From positions 32,549,004 to 32,613,003 of the forward strand of contig OZ037765.1 of the NCBI GenBank assembly GCA_964035545.1: DNA of 64,000 nucleotides, in the 5' to 3' direction. Shown piece after piece: positions 1-20,900 of the stretch (positions are counted from its first letter, which is position 1; each line of letters starts with the position of its first letter). The position numbers were made by a program, and so were the translations under genes. Origin of the DNA: Bugula neritina. Taxonomy: Eukaryota; Bryozoa; Gymnolaemata; Cheilostomatida; Bugulidae. A model generated the notes under the pieces. That model searched no databases. It was not told where the DNA came from and saw nothing but the letters and a program-made list of their open reading frames with translations.

Positions 1-42
1 CAGATGGGTTAGATTAGATGTAGAATGTATGCGTTGTGCAAG

Positions 43-98
<56 letters not shown>
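43..98. repeat. (TA)n microsatellite
   Basis: Uninterrupted TA dinucleotide tract of about 56 bp, seen directly. Confidence 0.95.
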
Positions 99-102
<4 letters not shown>

Positions 103-360
103 TTTGTGTAGCTAGGGAGATTTATTGACTTAAACAAATATCTTTGTGATTTACAAGCAGTTCACTATATGTTTCATAGCTGTGTGCATTCTTAGCTGCA
201 AGATAAATATTCCAAATTTTCAGTATTTGAAAGCATTTCAACAGGAAATCATGTCTAAATATCCCATCTGACGTTTAAGGTTTTATCAGTATCTCACTGC
301 AATAACAATGATCTGAAACTGCTTGAGGACAAATCCCGAAACAGCTGCTGTCCACAGATT

Positions 361-361
<1 letters not shown>

Positions 362-409
<48 letters not shown>

Positions 410-420
410 ATATGTATATA
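362..420. repeat. (TA)n microsatellite with TATATG variants
   Basis: TA dinucleotide tract whose right half becomes TATATG units, seen directly. Confidence 0.9.
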
Positions 421-433
421 TAATATGATATAA

Positions 434-490
434 AAAATAATGTGAGGCGTGGTGATTAATGTGTAAACTACTAGTTTTCACATTAAGCAG

Positions 491-580
<90 letters not shown>

Positions 581-637
581 CTGCTTAATGTGAAAACTAG
601 TAGTTTACACATTAATCACCACGCCTCACATTATTTT
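434..637. repeat. 204-bp palindrome with (TA)n centre
   Basis: The left arm (about 434-495) is the reverse complement of the right arm (about 576-637) with no mismatch I could find. The centre is a self-complementary (TA)n tract, so the whole segment can fold into one hairpin. Both arms carry the string GTGAGGCGTGGTGATTAATG. It could be a foldback MITE or an inverted duplication; I see no target duplication that decides. Confidence 0.85.
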
Positions 638-754
638 TGTTTCACATAATTTTTCATACAATGCTTAGAAACTACAACCATAAGTTAATGCAAGCCGCAC
701 TGCACCGCACTAGCATTCATTGTAAAGAAAACACAGTAATATAGTTGAACGAAA

Positions 755-8888
<8,134 letters not shown>

Positions 8889-11343
8889 ACTTAGAAATGT
8901 CAACTTTCATCTTATCATAAGCCAAAGCTGCAACAAAAAATAACTAATTTATTTAAAATAAAGCTTATAAGGGTTAATATTTTTTCACAAATAAGCTAAA
9001 ATAGTCCATCTGATCAAGTGTGTTCTAACTTGCAACTGAAATAATACAAACAGTCAAAAATAAATATCAAAACTTTATTGAAAAGTTATAGTATACATTT
9101 GTTTCACATACGTAAAAGAAAAACAAATTTAGAAAAACTTAGCTAATTTGGTTTTGTTATATAAAATAAAACACTTGTAGTAGTAGGTTGTGGTTGCATT
9201 CTTCAAATTGAATAAAAATAAGCCATTTGATTCAATTTTGATGTATATTTTTTATCATATTTATGCAAGTATTTCTTATAGGTATTGCATAAATTTGATA
9301 AGAAAATGTCGCTTTAGTACATTTAATCTTAAATATAGTAGCCTACTTTTTTTCTAGCACCCACAACAATTGACATCTAGATTGAAATTTTTTTCATACC
9401 ATGAAATCAAATTTAAATAAATTAGCAAAATTTTAAATTAGTTAAAAATAAACATTGATGATATTAGTTTTCATTCAAAGTTAGAAAGCTAGTTTATATC
9501 ATTTAAAAGTTATTTCTGGTAGTGGTGGCAGTGGTATAACTATATTTCGACTACTGAAATAGGCTAGATACACTTAACCTGTCTGACCATCATTATAAGA
9601 GTTATTAAGTGATTTACAGGTAGTTATCTCCGAATTAATATTATTAGTATTACTTATTAAATTTAATTACTAGTGCAGTGGTGGTGGTAGTGGTAGTGGT
9701 AGTAGTAGTAGTAGTGGTAGTAGTAGTGGTAGTATTACTATTAGTATTAGTAGTAGTAGTAGTAGCAGCAGCAGTAGCAGTAGTAGTAGTAGTACTAATA
9801 GTAGTACTAGTTATACTTATTATTTATCATTTTATGTATATTAGTATTACTATTACTATTAGTATTAGTATTACTATTACTTTAGACTTAGTTCTAATAG
9901 TAATAGTAATTAGTTCATAGCTGGTACATGTTTTATAATTCCTAATAGTAATAGTAATACTAATAGTAATACTATTAGTGAAACCAAATCCAATAGTCAT
10001 AGGCAATACGAATAATTAATATCATCAAATTCAATAATCATCAGAATCATTATAACCTAAATCAACATGAACATGTGAATATCAATATGAATATGAAATT
10101 AGAAATAGAATAGCCTTGAATAGGAGTAACACTAACTCTAATACTAATAATAATCTCACACTCATACTTACTATTGACATTGTGAATTGTTGAGAAATGA
10201 CATTAGTTGCAGTAGGAGGCGAGTGGCCACTGTAAGTGGCAAACATAGTATCTGTAAGGGGAGCTACATCTTCTTTCGGCTTGCATTAGCTACCTGGAAA
10301 TCTTGGGTTGTCACCAACATTGTGCCTAATTCTTGAATACGCCCTATCAAGCGCAGTAACTCGAAAAATTCTAATAGCCTAAGTTTAAACCCATATATGA
10401 TATTTTTTAATATGCGGGTTAAAAATCTTTCTAGAGGGAAACTCTATGGTCTCTTTAATACCGTACCCCTTACTTCACATGCCGTTGCTGTAATTCTTAT
10501 TCCTATGGATACTAATCTATTCCAGTTCATTTACTGTGGACCACTGAGCTGGAATAGACCTGAAGAGGCCAAGGACGTTTTAGCGTGGCCAAATAGTTTA
10601 GCTCCGCCTTAACATGGAAAACTTAACCACGCCTACTTGTTTTGCACGCAGTAGTAGTAAAATCCATTATAAATGCAAGCTATTAGAGCTTATAAATTGA
10701 GGTAAACACTAAAAAATAATGAAAATTCAGCAATGTGAAGCAGGAACCAATTATTTTGTTTATTTTACTTTTGGTATTTGTAATTTCATGACTAATTATC
10801 ATTTTATGAAGCATGTACCTCAAGTATATATGATAATAACTTTAATAACCTAACAAATGCATTACATATTTATTGATTAGATCAACACATTAGTCAAAAT
10901 TAAATGAAAAGCAACAGCAAAGCAAATTTCAGCCTTAGTACATGAACACTGGCAGTAAGGATAACAAGTATAAAAGTTTATAAATAATATAAAAAAACCG
11001 GTGGTAAGACACAGCTTTACAACACAGGCAAGTAACAGATTTCCTTAAACCTTTCAAAGTTTTAAATTCTGTTTTCAAGTGCTAATCTGAAAGCAATAAG
11101 TGATTAAAATAGAATTACAGAATAAACAAAAAAATAATATTATATTGCAATAACAATATTTGTTATCATCTAATGTTATAATATAAATACTGTTGTAATA
11201 ACTTCTAAACGATTAATTACCCACATCCTTATTACTGGCCTCTAAACAGTACACTTTTGTTGCTACATTGCCTGAAATTTAGTTTGTGCATAGCAATATT
11301 TGTTAGTTTAGCAATGTGGTGCTGAAATAAGTCATAATATACT
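8889..11343. other. Intergenic region upstream of the first ROCO gene
   Basis: It probably holds a non-coding 5' exon boundary of the ROCO gene, since a TTGTTGCAG acceptor lies about 40 bp upstream of the ATG on the minus strand. The rest is AT-rich sequence and a GTA/GTG triplet tract. The open frame at 10397-10612 has no family resemblance or splice support that I can see. Confidence 0.5.
9678..9990. repeat. GTA/GTG/TATTAC triplet and hexanucleotide tract
   Basis: Successive GTG, GTA and AGC triplets that pass into TATTAC/TATTAG hexamers and then their complement (TAATAG). Poly-Val and Ser-Ile frames across it are repeat artefacts. Confidence 0.9.
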
Positions 11344-12397
11344 TCAATGAGTAAATTTAAAAGGGATAAATGATGATTTTCGATGCCTAATGATGTCTCC
11401 ATGAATAGCAGTTGTGCTATCTAATGGCTTAGAATTTCCTGAGTTGCCTGGATGTACACCACATCGGGTCACCAATTTTCTAAAGAGAGACTGTTTCAGC
11501 GTATCTAGTGAGTCAGCCACTGAAGCTGACAGCAACTGGGTAGCAAGAGACACCTGAGTAGATGACACAATAAGGATATTAGTTCAACACTCAATTATAA
11601 CCGCATTGCCAAAGTAGCGCTCTACTACTAGTAGTAGTAGCAGTAGGCTAGTAGTAGTAGTAGCAGTAGGTTAGTAGTAGAAGTAGCAGCAGCAGTAGTA
11701 GTAGCAGTAGTAGTAGTAGTAGTAGTAGTAGTAGCAGTAGGCTAGTAGTAGTAGTAGCAGTAGGCTAGTAGTAGTAGTAGTAGCAGTAGGCTAGTAGTAG
11801 TAGTAGTAGTAGCAGTAGTAGCAGTAGGCTAGTAGTAGTAGTAGTAGTAGTAGTAGCAGTAGGCTAGTAGTGGTAGTAGCAGTAGGCTAGTAGTAGCAGT
11901 AGGCTAGTAGTAGTAGTAGGCTAGTAGTAGTAGTAGCAGTAGGCTAGTAGTAGTAGTACTAGTAGTAGCAGTAGGCTAGTAGTAGTAGTAGTAGTAGGCT
12001 AGTACTAGTAGTAGTAGTAGCAGCAGTAGCAGCAGTAGTAGTAGTAGTACTATCATACTGATACTGTAAGTATAACATTAGCCATTAGCCTTAGGCTTAG
12101 CTATTAGTATTACTACTACTACTAGTAGTAGTAGTAGTAGTACTAGTAGTAGAGTACTACTAGTACTAGTAGGCAGCAGCACCGCTACCACAACTATTAA
12201 GCCTACTGTTACGCTAGTTCATGTATTACTTTCACTGATTGTTGTAACTAAAGCCATATACTTACTTGTGAAAAGAGATTTTTTGTCTTTATGTAACTGC
12301 TGTACTGGTAGTTGCGGCAATTGTATGCATAACACTGAGACTCAGTGGTCTTGCTTCTTTGACCCTTAGTTTGCTTAGGATACGGAGAATTCGACAT
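11344..12397 (-). CDS. Small two-exon gene, 113 residues, unknown function
   Basis: Exon 1 is 12266-12397 (132 nt, from ATG to a GTAAGT donor). Exon 2 is 11344-11553 (210 nt, after a TCTACTCAG acceptor, to TGA). Both are phase 0, giving a 113-residue protein. It starts MSNSPYPKQTK and contains a short C/Y-rich stretch (QCYAYNCRNYQYSSY), then a Leu/Ser-rich middle and a basic C-terminus ending KFTH. No signal peptide or membrane segment is evident. I do not recognise the family. It lies between the two ROCO genes, on the opposite strand to the larger one. The clean splice sites and matching frame are the main support. The 712-nt intron is mostly a triplet array. Confidence 0.65.
11622..12180. 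repeat. TAG/CAG triplet array with 20-bp higher-order unit
   Basis: AGT/AGC triplets punctuated by repeated GGCTAGTAGTAG motifs, which give a loose 20-30 bp higher-order period. It ends in ACTACTACTAGTAGTAGT, so part is self-complementary. It lies within the intron of the 113-residue gene. Confidence 0.95.
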
Positions 12398-12864
12398 GTT
12401 TAACGAAGTAGAGGTGATAGAAAACACAATTAAATAAAAATATAGTCGCTTCAGATATAAAGCAGGACAAAAAACAAAGTTTAAAAGTGAGATTCACTCA
12501 ATCGAAATGATGGACGACCGGCTCTATTTTCTCCCGCTAGAAAAAGAGCATGCTCGGGCTCACAAAGCCAATCGGCAACGAGGTTACATTACAAAGTACA
12601 ATCGTACCCATTCCAGTTAATAATTATTGAGTTCATTGCTGTGGACGGTTCCAGTGAAGTTGCTCGCCTACGCTATAAAATTATTTTATTATTTTTATTA
12701 TTATTCACGTTTTTGTGAATTAAGAGAAATGTACAATAGCATTCAGTATTTAAAATCTATAAGCTGTTGAATTAGTTTTTGTTTTGGTTGGTTTTACTAG
12801 GCCTAATCCGTAATAGGGATATCTCCCATTAGGCATTAGCATTGTCATTGTGATCGCTATTGCC

Positions 12865-13075
12865 TATTAGTATTACTATTAGTATTAGTATTACTATTAC
12901 TATTAGTATTACTATTACTATTACTATTAGTATTAGTATTAGTATTACTATTAGTATTAGTATTAGTCTTACTATTAGTATTACTATTAGTCTATTACTA
13001 TTAGTAACTATTACTATTAGTATTGGTATTAGTCTTGGATTTAGTATTACTATTAGACTTAGTATTACTTATTTT
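12865..13075. repeat. (TATTAC/TATTAG)n tract
   Basis: Roughly 210 bp of TATTAC and TATTAG hexamers in irregular order. Confidence 0.9.
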
Positions 13076-13946
13076 TATGAAAATATGCTGTTATAAAAGC
13101 TGCTTCTCAGTTAAAAATTGCATATTTAAATGGTGTGTTTTTTCTGCACATTTAGTCAAGCTCTGTTAACCATAGCTGCATCTGTATCTCTGCGCTGCAT
13201 AAGTATTGATTGATGTTGGAAGTTGATATTCTTATTGCTGGCTTTCTAATTGTGTTCTTCATTATCTAAAATATCCAGCTGTAAATCAACTGTCTTATTA
13301 TAAATATATGGTATGACTTTTTGCATCAGTATAATACCAGTAACTTTATTACTTTATTGTAATAGTATACTCAGGCTCATCTGTCTGGGCACATCTAATT
13401 GTTGCTAATAATTTAGTATAAGGACACCAAGTTGAGATATATATGAATTAGAGTATATATAATTGTAAACTTGAGGGCAAGTGGTGTACCTCAGGTCTAT
13501 ACTTTATTATTTTATGTGATTGTTATGTGATAAGTCTAAGAAAAGCAACCCATTGTATTTTTTCTTGTTATCCTTACCTCACTCTTTGCAGTACACATTT
13601 CTACTGTTGGTGTTTGTGACGTTACGTCCTGAGTACCGTCCTTGTGTTGGCTATTTTTAGTGTGTTATATATGACTCAACGTCACCATCTAGTCTCCTCT
13701 TTGCACTGAGTTGGTAATGCAGTATCCTCTTGTGTCTCCAAGTGACTTTTTTCTTGAATAACCTGAAAAATAATAGACATAATATGAAAAAAATTTTTGT
13801 GATGGATCACACTAATTTCCCTTTATCCAGACATGTATTTTTTATGCTATTTTGCTCATTTTTGAAAACTCACTAAATTATCTAGTATTAGTATTACTCT
13901 AAGTCTATTGTATTTTATTATTTACTAAATATTAATATAATACAGT

Positions 13947-14360
13947 AAATGAGTAATACTAATACTAATACTAATAGTAATACTAATAGTAATATTAATA
14001 ATCATAATGTTATAGTAATACTAATAAGTATTATTAACTTTAAGTATAACTATAAGTATAACTATAACATTAACTGTATAAGTATTAGTACAAGTATCAG
14101 TATGAGTATTAGTGTATCAGTATCACCATCGATATTACATCAGTAGGAGTATGAGTATCACTATCAGTATCAGTATGACTATGACTGTATTACATTTTGA
14201 TTAACATTTACTTTTAGTTTTACTATTACTATAACTATTACTATTAGTATTGGTATATTTATAATTATTAATAAAAACTTGTCTATCAGTAGCAGGCCAT
14301 TAATTTCAAATTTAATTGTTAATATTAATACTATTACTATTAGAACTATTATGTGCTTTC
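13947..14360. repeat. TAATAC / AGTATCAGT-type degenerate tract
   Basis: Begins as TAATACTAATAG hexamers, passes into TATAAC and AGTATCAGT units, and ends with TATTAC units of the complementary sense. Open frames across it are artefacts. Confidence 0.8.
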
Positions 14361-14961
14361 TCTCAATCATGGATGTTCCCCTAGTACCGGGTGGAAGAAG
14401 ACAACTTCAAAATATAAATGCCCCTAGAGAGGGACTTCTGAAAAGGGTCTATTAAGCTAATTATTTTTTCAAATGCCATGTATATTTTTGTTTATTTGTG
14501 TTGGAACATCGCTGTAAAGCATTGCACCCGCCATGATGATAGACCAACATTTTTAATGATTTAAGGTTTATTTTAGTATAGTTAGTATGACAGAGTATGT
14601 TCAATCAAAGATGGAACTGTTTACTAGATGTTAGTTCAAGAAAACAAATATGGGTGGTATTGCAAGCTCGTTCCATGCAGGTATGTGGTCATAATTAGTA
14701 GTTTACATTTTGGATACTTTTTTTAATACAGTTTCATTGTATATGTTGTCAATTTATCACTTTGGTTGAGTACTGATCTTGATATTTTTCAATAGTTAGT
14801 AGATTTAAATGAGGTCAATATTAGATTGTTTGTTTTGGTATTGGTTTAAGTGTTAACTCAGTGAGTATATAGATTACTTAAGGACTCTTAGTATTAGGGC
14901 TATTAGATTCTATCAACCCAATATACATTTAAGATGTAGTTTTAGTATTCAATTCAAGCTA

Positions 14962-17900
14962 ATGTCAATGGATGTTATTCCAGCAAAATACAAGGTCTGG
15001 TTCCGGCATTCTGGAGAGCCTGCAATTAGCCAACCTTGGCATGATAACGAAACTAGGCTTTACACTAAGGAAGAGCTGATAAATAAAATTGAAGGCCATA
15101 CAATTACCCACATGATAATAGATGGGGATGTACCAACTCACCTTAATCTTCTAATTCCACACTTGAGTCATCTGGCTGTCAAAAAAATCAAGTCTGCAAA
15201 CACCCTCATAAAGTAAGGTTTATAGCTTGCAATTTGCAGTCTCTTGATGAGACATTTGTATTGTCATACTCTGATTAGTCTTCTTTTCAAAGTTGGGTTT
15301 TCTAAATATTGTAGGTAGATGAAAATAGTATTGTTCATCCTTGATTACAGCTTTTTTCTACAAAATAGCAACTAAACCTTGAAAAAAAATTCCTTCACAT
15401 TCTAGGACTAATTTTGTTCTATAATGCATCTTTGATTTTCTTTTAAAACTTCATGTAAAAATAATGTGACTACTAAGACCATACATAATAAAATTATTAT
15501 TTGACATAGTTATGAATCTTGTTCACCCTACATTCCTGCAGTTCATTCCGATCACGCGATGTTTTATATGTCTATCACGTCTGTTATAATACTTTTCAGT
15601 CTAAAATATTTAGTGTTACGCCTATATTTAGTACATTTACATGTAAAATATATTTTTTTATAATTTAATCAGTTAGAGCATAAACTGAAAATATTTAACC
15701 TTTCGGAAACTTTTTTGGGTTTTTTTAATGACTACAAAAACCATAAAGGAATATTGACATTTACTCAAAGCAGCTCTGCAATAGGTAACCAATTATGCAA
15801 TTTATTCGAAACTGTATAGTAGCTGCTGCAAGTAAAATTTTTGACTAGTTTTATGTTGTTTGAAAGTAAGTTTTTTACAGGAACTCTAATTAGCCCATTG
15901 ACTTAAAACTAAAATTATGACAATTTAAAAAATTGACGGGTATATATATATATTTTCTTAATTCTTAGTTTTACCATTTAAGGCATACAATAGCCTTCAG
16001 TGTACCATTGAAATGGCTGGTTTCTAAGACAATATATTCAAGTATCGTCATAATATGCAACAGCTCAGTATATATGTGTTTCCCAGATAGTGAGTGCTAG
16101 GATTAAATTATTGATTATTTTATTCTCCTAGTTTTTATGCCACTCAATATACTCAGTCTCTGTTGCTTTTGACTGCTGAGTTTTTAAAGTAAAATGAAGG
16201 TTGCTTTGAGAATGTACTTTTATTTGCTATTGTTTTTGCTTCATGTTCAAGTTTTTGTTAGCATAACTGGAATATGTAGAGGTATAAATATATTATTATA
16301 CTCAGTCATTTGATGCTTTTTCAGCTCTAACATTTTACATGTGGTGTAGGTTTGAGCTTTCTCAGAATATGGAGAAACCTAGTGATTTTATTGTCTGTCC
16401 TAACCCAGGCATCGCATTATATTATAATATAAAAGTGTGATATTTATCAAAGTGTATAGACGTTATTTTACCACAGTATGTTTTTGTTGAACCACCTGGA
16501 CAGGCGTATGTCTGAGGGTTTATCTGTATGCTATGTTTACAGCATATCTTCACTGAGGAATCTTGAGGTGTTGAATATCTCAGGAAATAACCTGTCTGAA
16601 GGTCTACCTGACGATGTATTCACATCCTTGCTATCATTGAGAGAGTTGAACATGTGGAACTGTAGACTGGAGACTTTACCAAACAGGTATGTGAGTTGGG
16701 TTTAAGGGTTGCATGACAAGCATTTGTGAAACGCATGCATTTTTTAGTATAACTCATGTACCCCTCAACGATTGGTTAAATAGCTCATTTCTTGAGCATG
16801 CTCTTAGGTCTTATGGGGTCTACAGGCTACAGTAGGAACTGAACTGTGAACGTGAATACTTTCAACGTCACTTCCTACTTTTTGCTGGTCACACTACAGT
16901 TCACACTACAAACGCTGAATGCTAACTGTCTCTAGCCCCTCTCCCCCCAGTTAACTTTTAACTAATAGGAATGCCGTAGCTTAGTCTCTGCTTTGCCTAC
17001 AGCAGCCAAAAATTAAATTTAGCGCAATTTATTGAGATTTACTAGCATAATTCAATAAGATTTACTAGCTATTTTTATCCTAATTTACTAGCTTCACTTA
17101 TATTCAAAATTACTAGCTTCATTTAATGAGATTTACTAGCTTTATTCAACCACATTCACTAGCATAACGAACTAAGTATGCTAATAAAATTCAGCCAAAT
17201 TAGAATAGCCAAATATGCTGATACAATTTTTAGCCAAATTTAGCTGCTAAATATTTATTTTCACAGCTAACTTTTATTAAGATTTGCATACGTAACTTCA
17301 TCATAATAATGCTAAGTAAAATAATATAGTTTTCGAATAACCAAATCAAATAATAATGCTCGCTAGTAGCACTTGGAATAAGTAAAAGCACTTAACCAAT
17401 CAGGGCATACCTGGCCAGTCAGTGGTTGGCTGAACGCATCGAGAAAAAACTGACGGTTGTGTTCAGAAATCAGACAGTTGTGACATCACAGAGTTTAATG
17501 CTTAGCCCCGAAAACCTTTCACAGTTCAGTTTCAACCATAGACTCCTTAAGTTTGTGAGATTAAAAAACTGGTTGTAAACATAAAATGTTGCTACATATT
17601 TTAGTATCCTACAGTTGAAAAATCTGGAGGTCTTAAATTTATCATGGAATAACCTATCTGAAGATCTACCTGACAACATATTCACATCCTTACTGCCATT
17701 AAGAAAATTGAACATGGAGTACTGTAAACTGCAAACTCTGCCAAGCAGGTATGTAGGTAGTATGTATACTAAATAATGAAATGAAAACATCATTGACTTC
17801 TGTACAAAACCTCAACATTATTAATTAATCAATTGGTGTTGGAGGTACTGTTGAGCCATGTTGGGGGGGGGGGGGGTATCGAACATACTTGAGTTATTTT

Positions 17901-20900
17901 GGGTCCTAATTTGTTGATATTTTCAGCACAACTTATTAAATACTTTCACTCTATGCTAGCCAAACCTTTTTGAATTTTGAGACTTTACAGCATTGTACTG
18001 GAGAGAATAGCAACTAGAAATACTAAGTTACTTAATGCCAGGAACACCATAGGCCAGTTACAAAACCCAGATGATAACAGCACAAATACCTGTGGGTGAT
18101 CACCCAAGTTAACTTATTTGTCAGTAGTTCATATTTTGTTCAATATTTGTGAGGTGATAGAAAAATATGCATATCATTTGAAAGCTGCATATGTTCTCTT
18201 TACAAGCGTGTTTTAAAAAATTAGATCAATTTGGTTTTTCCAGCTAGTACACTTTTGGGGGTCATTCCAGATAGAAGCTTTCCAGTTAGACGCTATTTAT
18301 TTATTTATTTTGGTACAATAATATATGTATTTTATGAGCAATTTATTTGAATTTTATTGAAATATACTGAGGTGAGGTGTGAGTAAGTGTGACTGTTGAG
18401 CATAATTCGGCATTATTAAATTTCCTTTAATTTTCAAATAAATTCCTTTGTTCTTTATTACCTTATTAATTTTACGTTTTCTGTACTTCTTGTTGTTTGA
18501 AAAAATATTTTAGGATAGGTATTTATTAAAGATAATGTCTATTATTAAGGTAATACTGTGTTTGTCCCTCACAATACTGTGAAAATTGTAATAATGTTAT
18601 TCCACATAATTCATATTAACTATTATTTTATTTTTAGCAATCAATATAAAAGTAATATAGGCATATTACTATATATATGTTCCAAAATAAAAAGTAGCAT
18701 CTAAGTGGGAAGTTTCTATCTGAGATGAAACCTAATTTTGAACCAATCTACTCAATTAAGAGTTGAGATAAAACTATTTTAGCACAAAACTTGCTCTGAA
18801 TCCAGCTTTTTTTGAATGAAATTCTTTGAAATTAAATTGGCGACACTGTAAAGGGCCATTAAGGATGTCGGATTCAAAGTTTGCAAAATTAAAACCTGTG
18901 TAATTTTTACTAAAATATTTCTATCTTAATGCTAAAATGAGTATATTGGTTCAAAATTGTAGAATTGAAAAACTAAAATCAGCTAACATTTTGAATTATT
19001 TTTCCAAAGAGAACATTTATAGTTTTCCAATGATATGCATATTGTCCAAACTTTGGTTAGACCCATAATTTCGATCACCATGTCATGCTAAATATCGTCC
19101 TTGGTATTCGAAATAAACCAACTGTTGATAAGGTCACTTCACCTCATTTAGTATACACTAAATAAAATCATAGTTCTATGAAAATTTAGCGGCTGATATG
19201 TATGCTTTTTGTTGTAAAATAATGAATTGTTAGCAAATAAATCCAAATGTTCAGGTATTTTTCAAATTTTTTCTCTGTCTCTTAATTGTTGAATGATTAG
19301 TAAAAACCCTACCGGTTACAGTAATGATTATTAATAATAATATGATGATAATTAATTAATAACAATGCATTCAGCTGTTGGGGTCTCAGAATTTTTTTAC
19401 ACCTTACAAGGCCTGCTAGTTGTGCTATAGCAATACACATGGTGAACAGAGTATTTCTTCCTGTATTAGTCAATGCTGTGCAATGAATGTATTCCCTAAT
19501 GTTGTTAGCATAAACTAGTTGTAAAAATTATTGTCCTGAAATCTTAAGTTTTTTATATGTGCATATTGTGTGGTGTGTTGCAGTATATCCCTACTAAAGA
19601 ATCTTGAGGTGTTAGACATATCCGGAAATAACCTAACTGAAGGTCTACCTGACAATATATTCACATCCTTACTATCATTGAGAGATTTAGACATTGGCTA
19701 CTGTGAATTGCCAACTCTACCAAACAGGTGTATATCAATTGTAGAAGATCAAATTAGACATTAGTCAATTTTATATTGAGACTTTGCCAAGTCATTTTTT
19801 ATACAGAGTGACAATGTTTTTATTAAGCTATTATTGAATCTGATATGTGTTATCAAGTGAAAGAAACCGTGAGCTTTTTTAATGTTTTTATTCATTGAAA
19901 TATAATTTAATTATAGTCATTGGTTGAGCCAATCATGGATTTTTTAATTTCTATTATCAATTTGGCAATGCTAAACGTGGCTAGTTAGATTCATTTGAAC
20001 TTTCATTTATTGCCATAATGTACATAAGCAAATTGTACTATTTTATGCTGTGAAGTGTGTGCATCTTTGTGTCATAACTTGTAGTTCCATTATTTTATAT
20101 AAATATTTTTGCAGGTTTTCACAATATTATAGAATAAATATTATACTATGTTTATCCAATATTGCAGCATATCTTCACTGAAGAATCTTGAGGTGTTGAA
20201 TATATCATGGAATAAGCTATCTAAAGGTCTACCTGACAATATATTCACATCCTTACTATCATTGAGAGAGTTGTACATGAGTTACTGTAAACTGCCAACT
20301 CTACCAAACGGGTGTGTATAAAGTAAAGCTAAACCATTTAGCCATTTTTCGATCATGTTGGCACTAGGCCTTGTTATAATAGACCATGTAAAACTCAGCC
20401 AATCAGCGAAGTGTACCAGGTCAATGTCTTACCATTGTAACTGATATAAAATCCTGCAAGTTCAATTGCAAAATGCATGCTTCTAAAAGCTAGTTGTGCA
20501 ACTTTTTTTTCATGCATTATTTAATTTCATATCTTAAATTGATGACTCTTGAAATGATTTTTTAAAATGTCTAAATTAAGTGTTTATAAAACGCAATTAA
20601 AAATTGCATGTCTAGAAAAATGACCTGGTACACTTTTGCAACTTAAGGCCAATTATTACATAACTGCCAGCTTAGTAGTTATTTGTTGTTGCAGCTTGAA
20701 TGGGTTATTGTTTAGCATTGGAAGCTTGCAGTAAACATCTGTGAATTTGGTACATGACTTTGATTGGCTGGTTTTTGAATGGCCCTTTAGTATATGCATC
20801 TGAATGCTGGGTAGTGTAGACTCAGCCTACATCTAGCTAATGTACAGTAGCCAATCCACAGTAGTATTACAAAATTTCTGTTTAACAAATGAAATATTCT

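Larger units (their letters stand above)
1..754. other. AT-rich 3' flank of the first ROCO gene, no gene seen
   Basis: This stretch holds several (TA)n tracts and a long palindrome, listed separately. The short open frames here are made of TA repeat or lack splice support. I see no coding exon in it. Confidence 0.6.
12398..14961. other. Divergent intergenic region between the small gene and the large ROCO gene
   Basis: It should contain promoters of both flanking genes, but I cannot place a convincing core promoter. Two hexanucleotide tracts are listed separately. No coding exon is evident. Confidence 0.45.

Noticed and set aside
9678-9920. Valine-rich frame
   Set aside because: It is a GTA/GTG triplet repeat with no splice sites or partner exons.
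10397-10612. 71-residue open frame
   Set aside because: No supporting splice sites, motif or compositional bias; it is compatible with chance in intergenic DNA.
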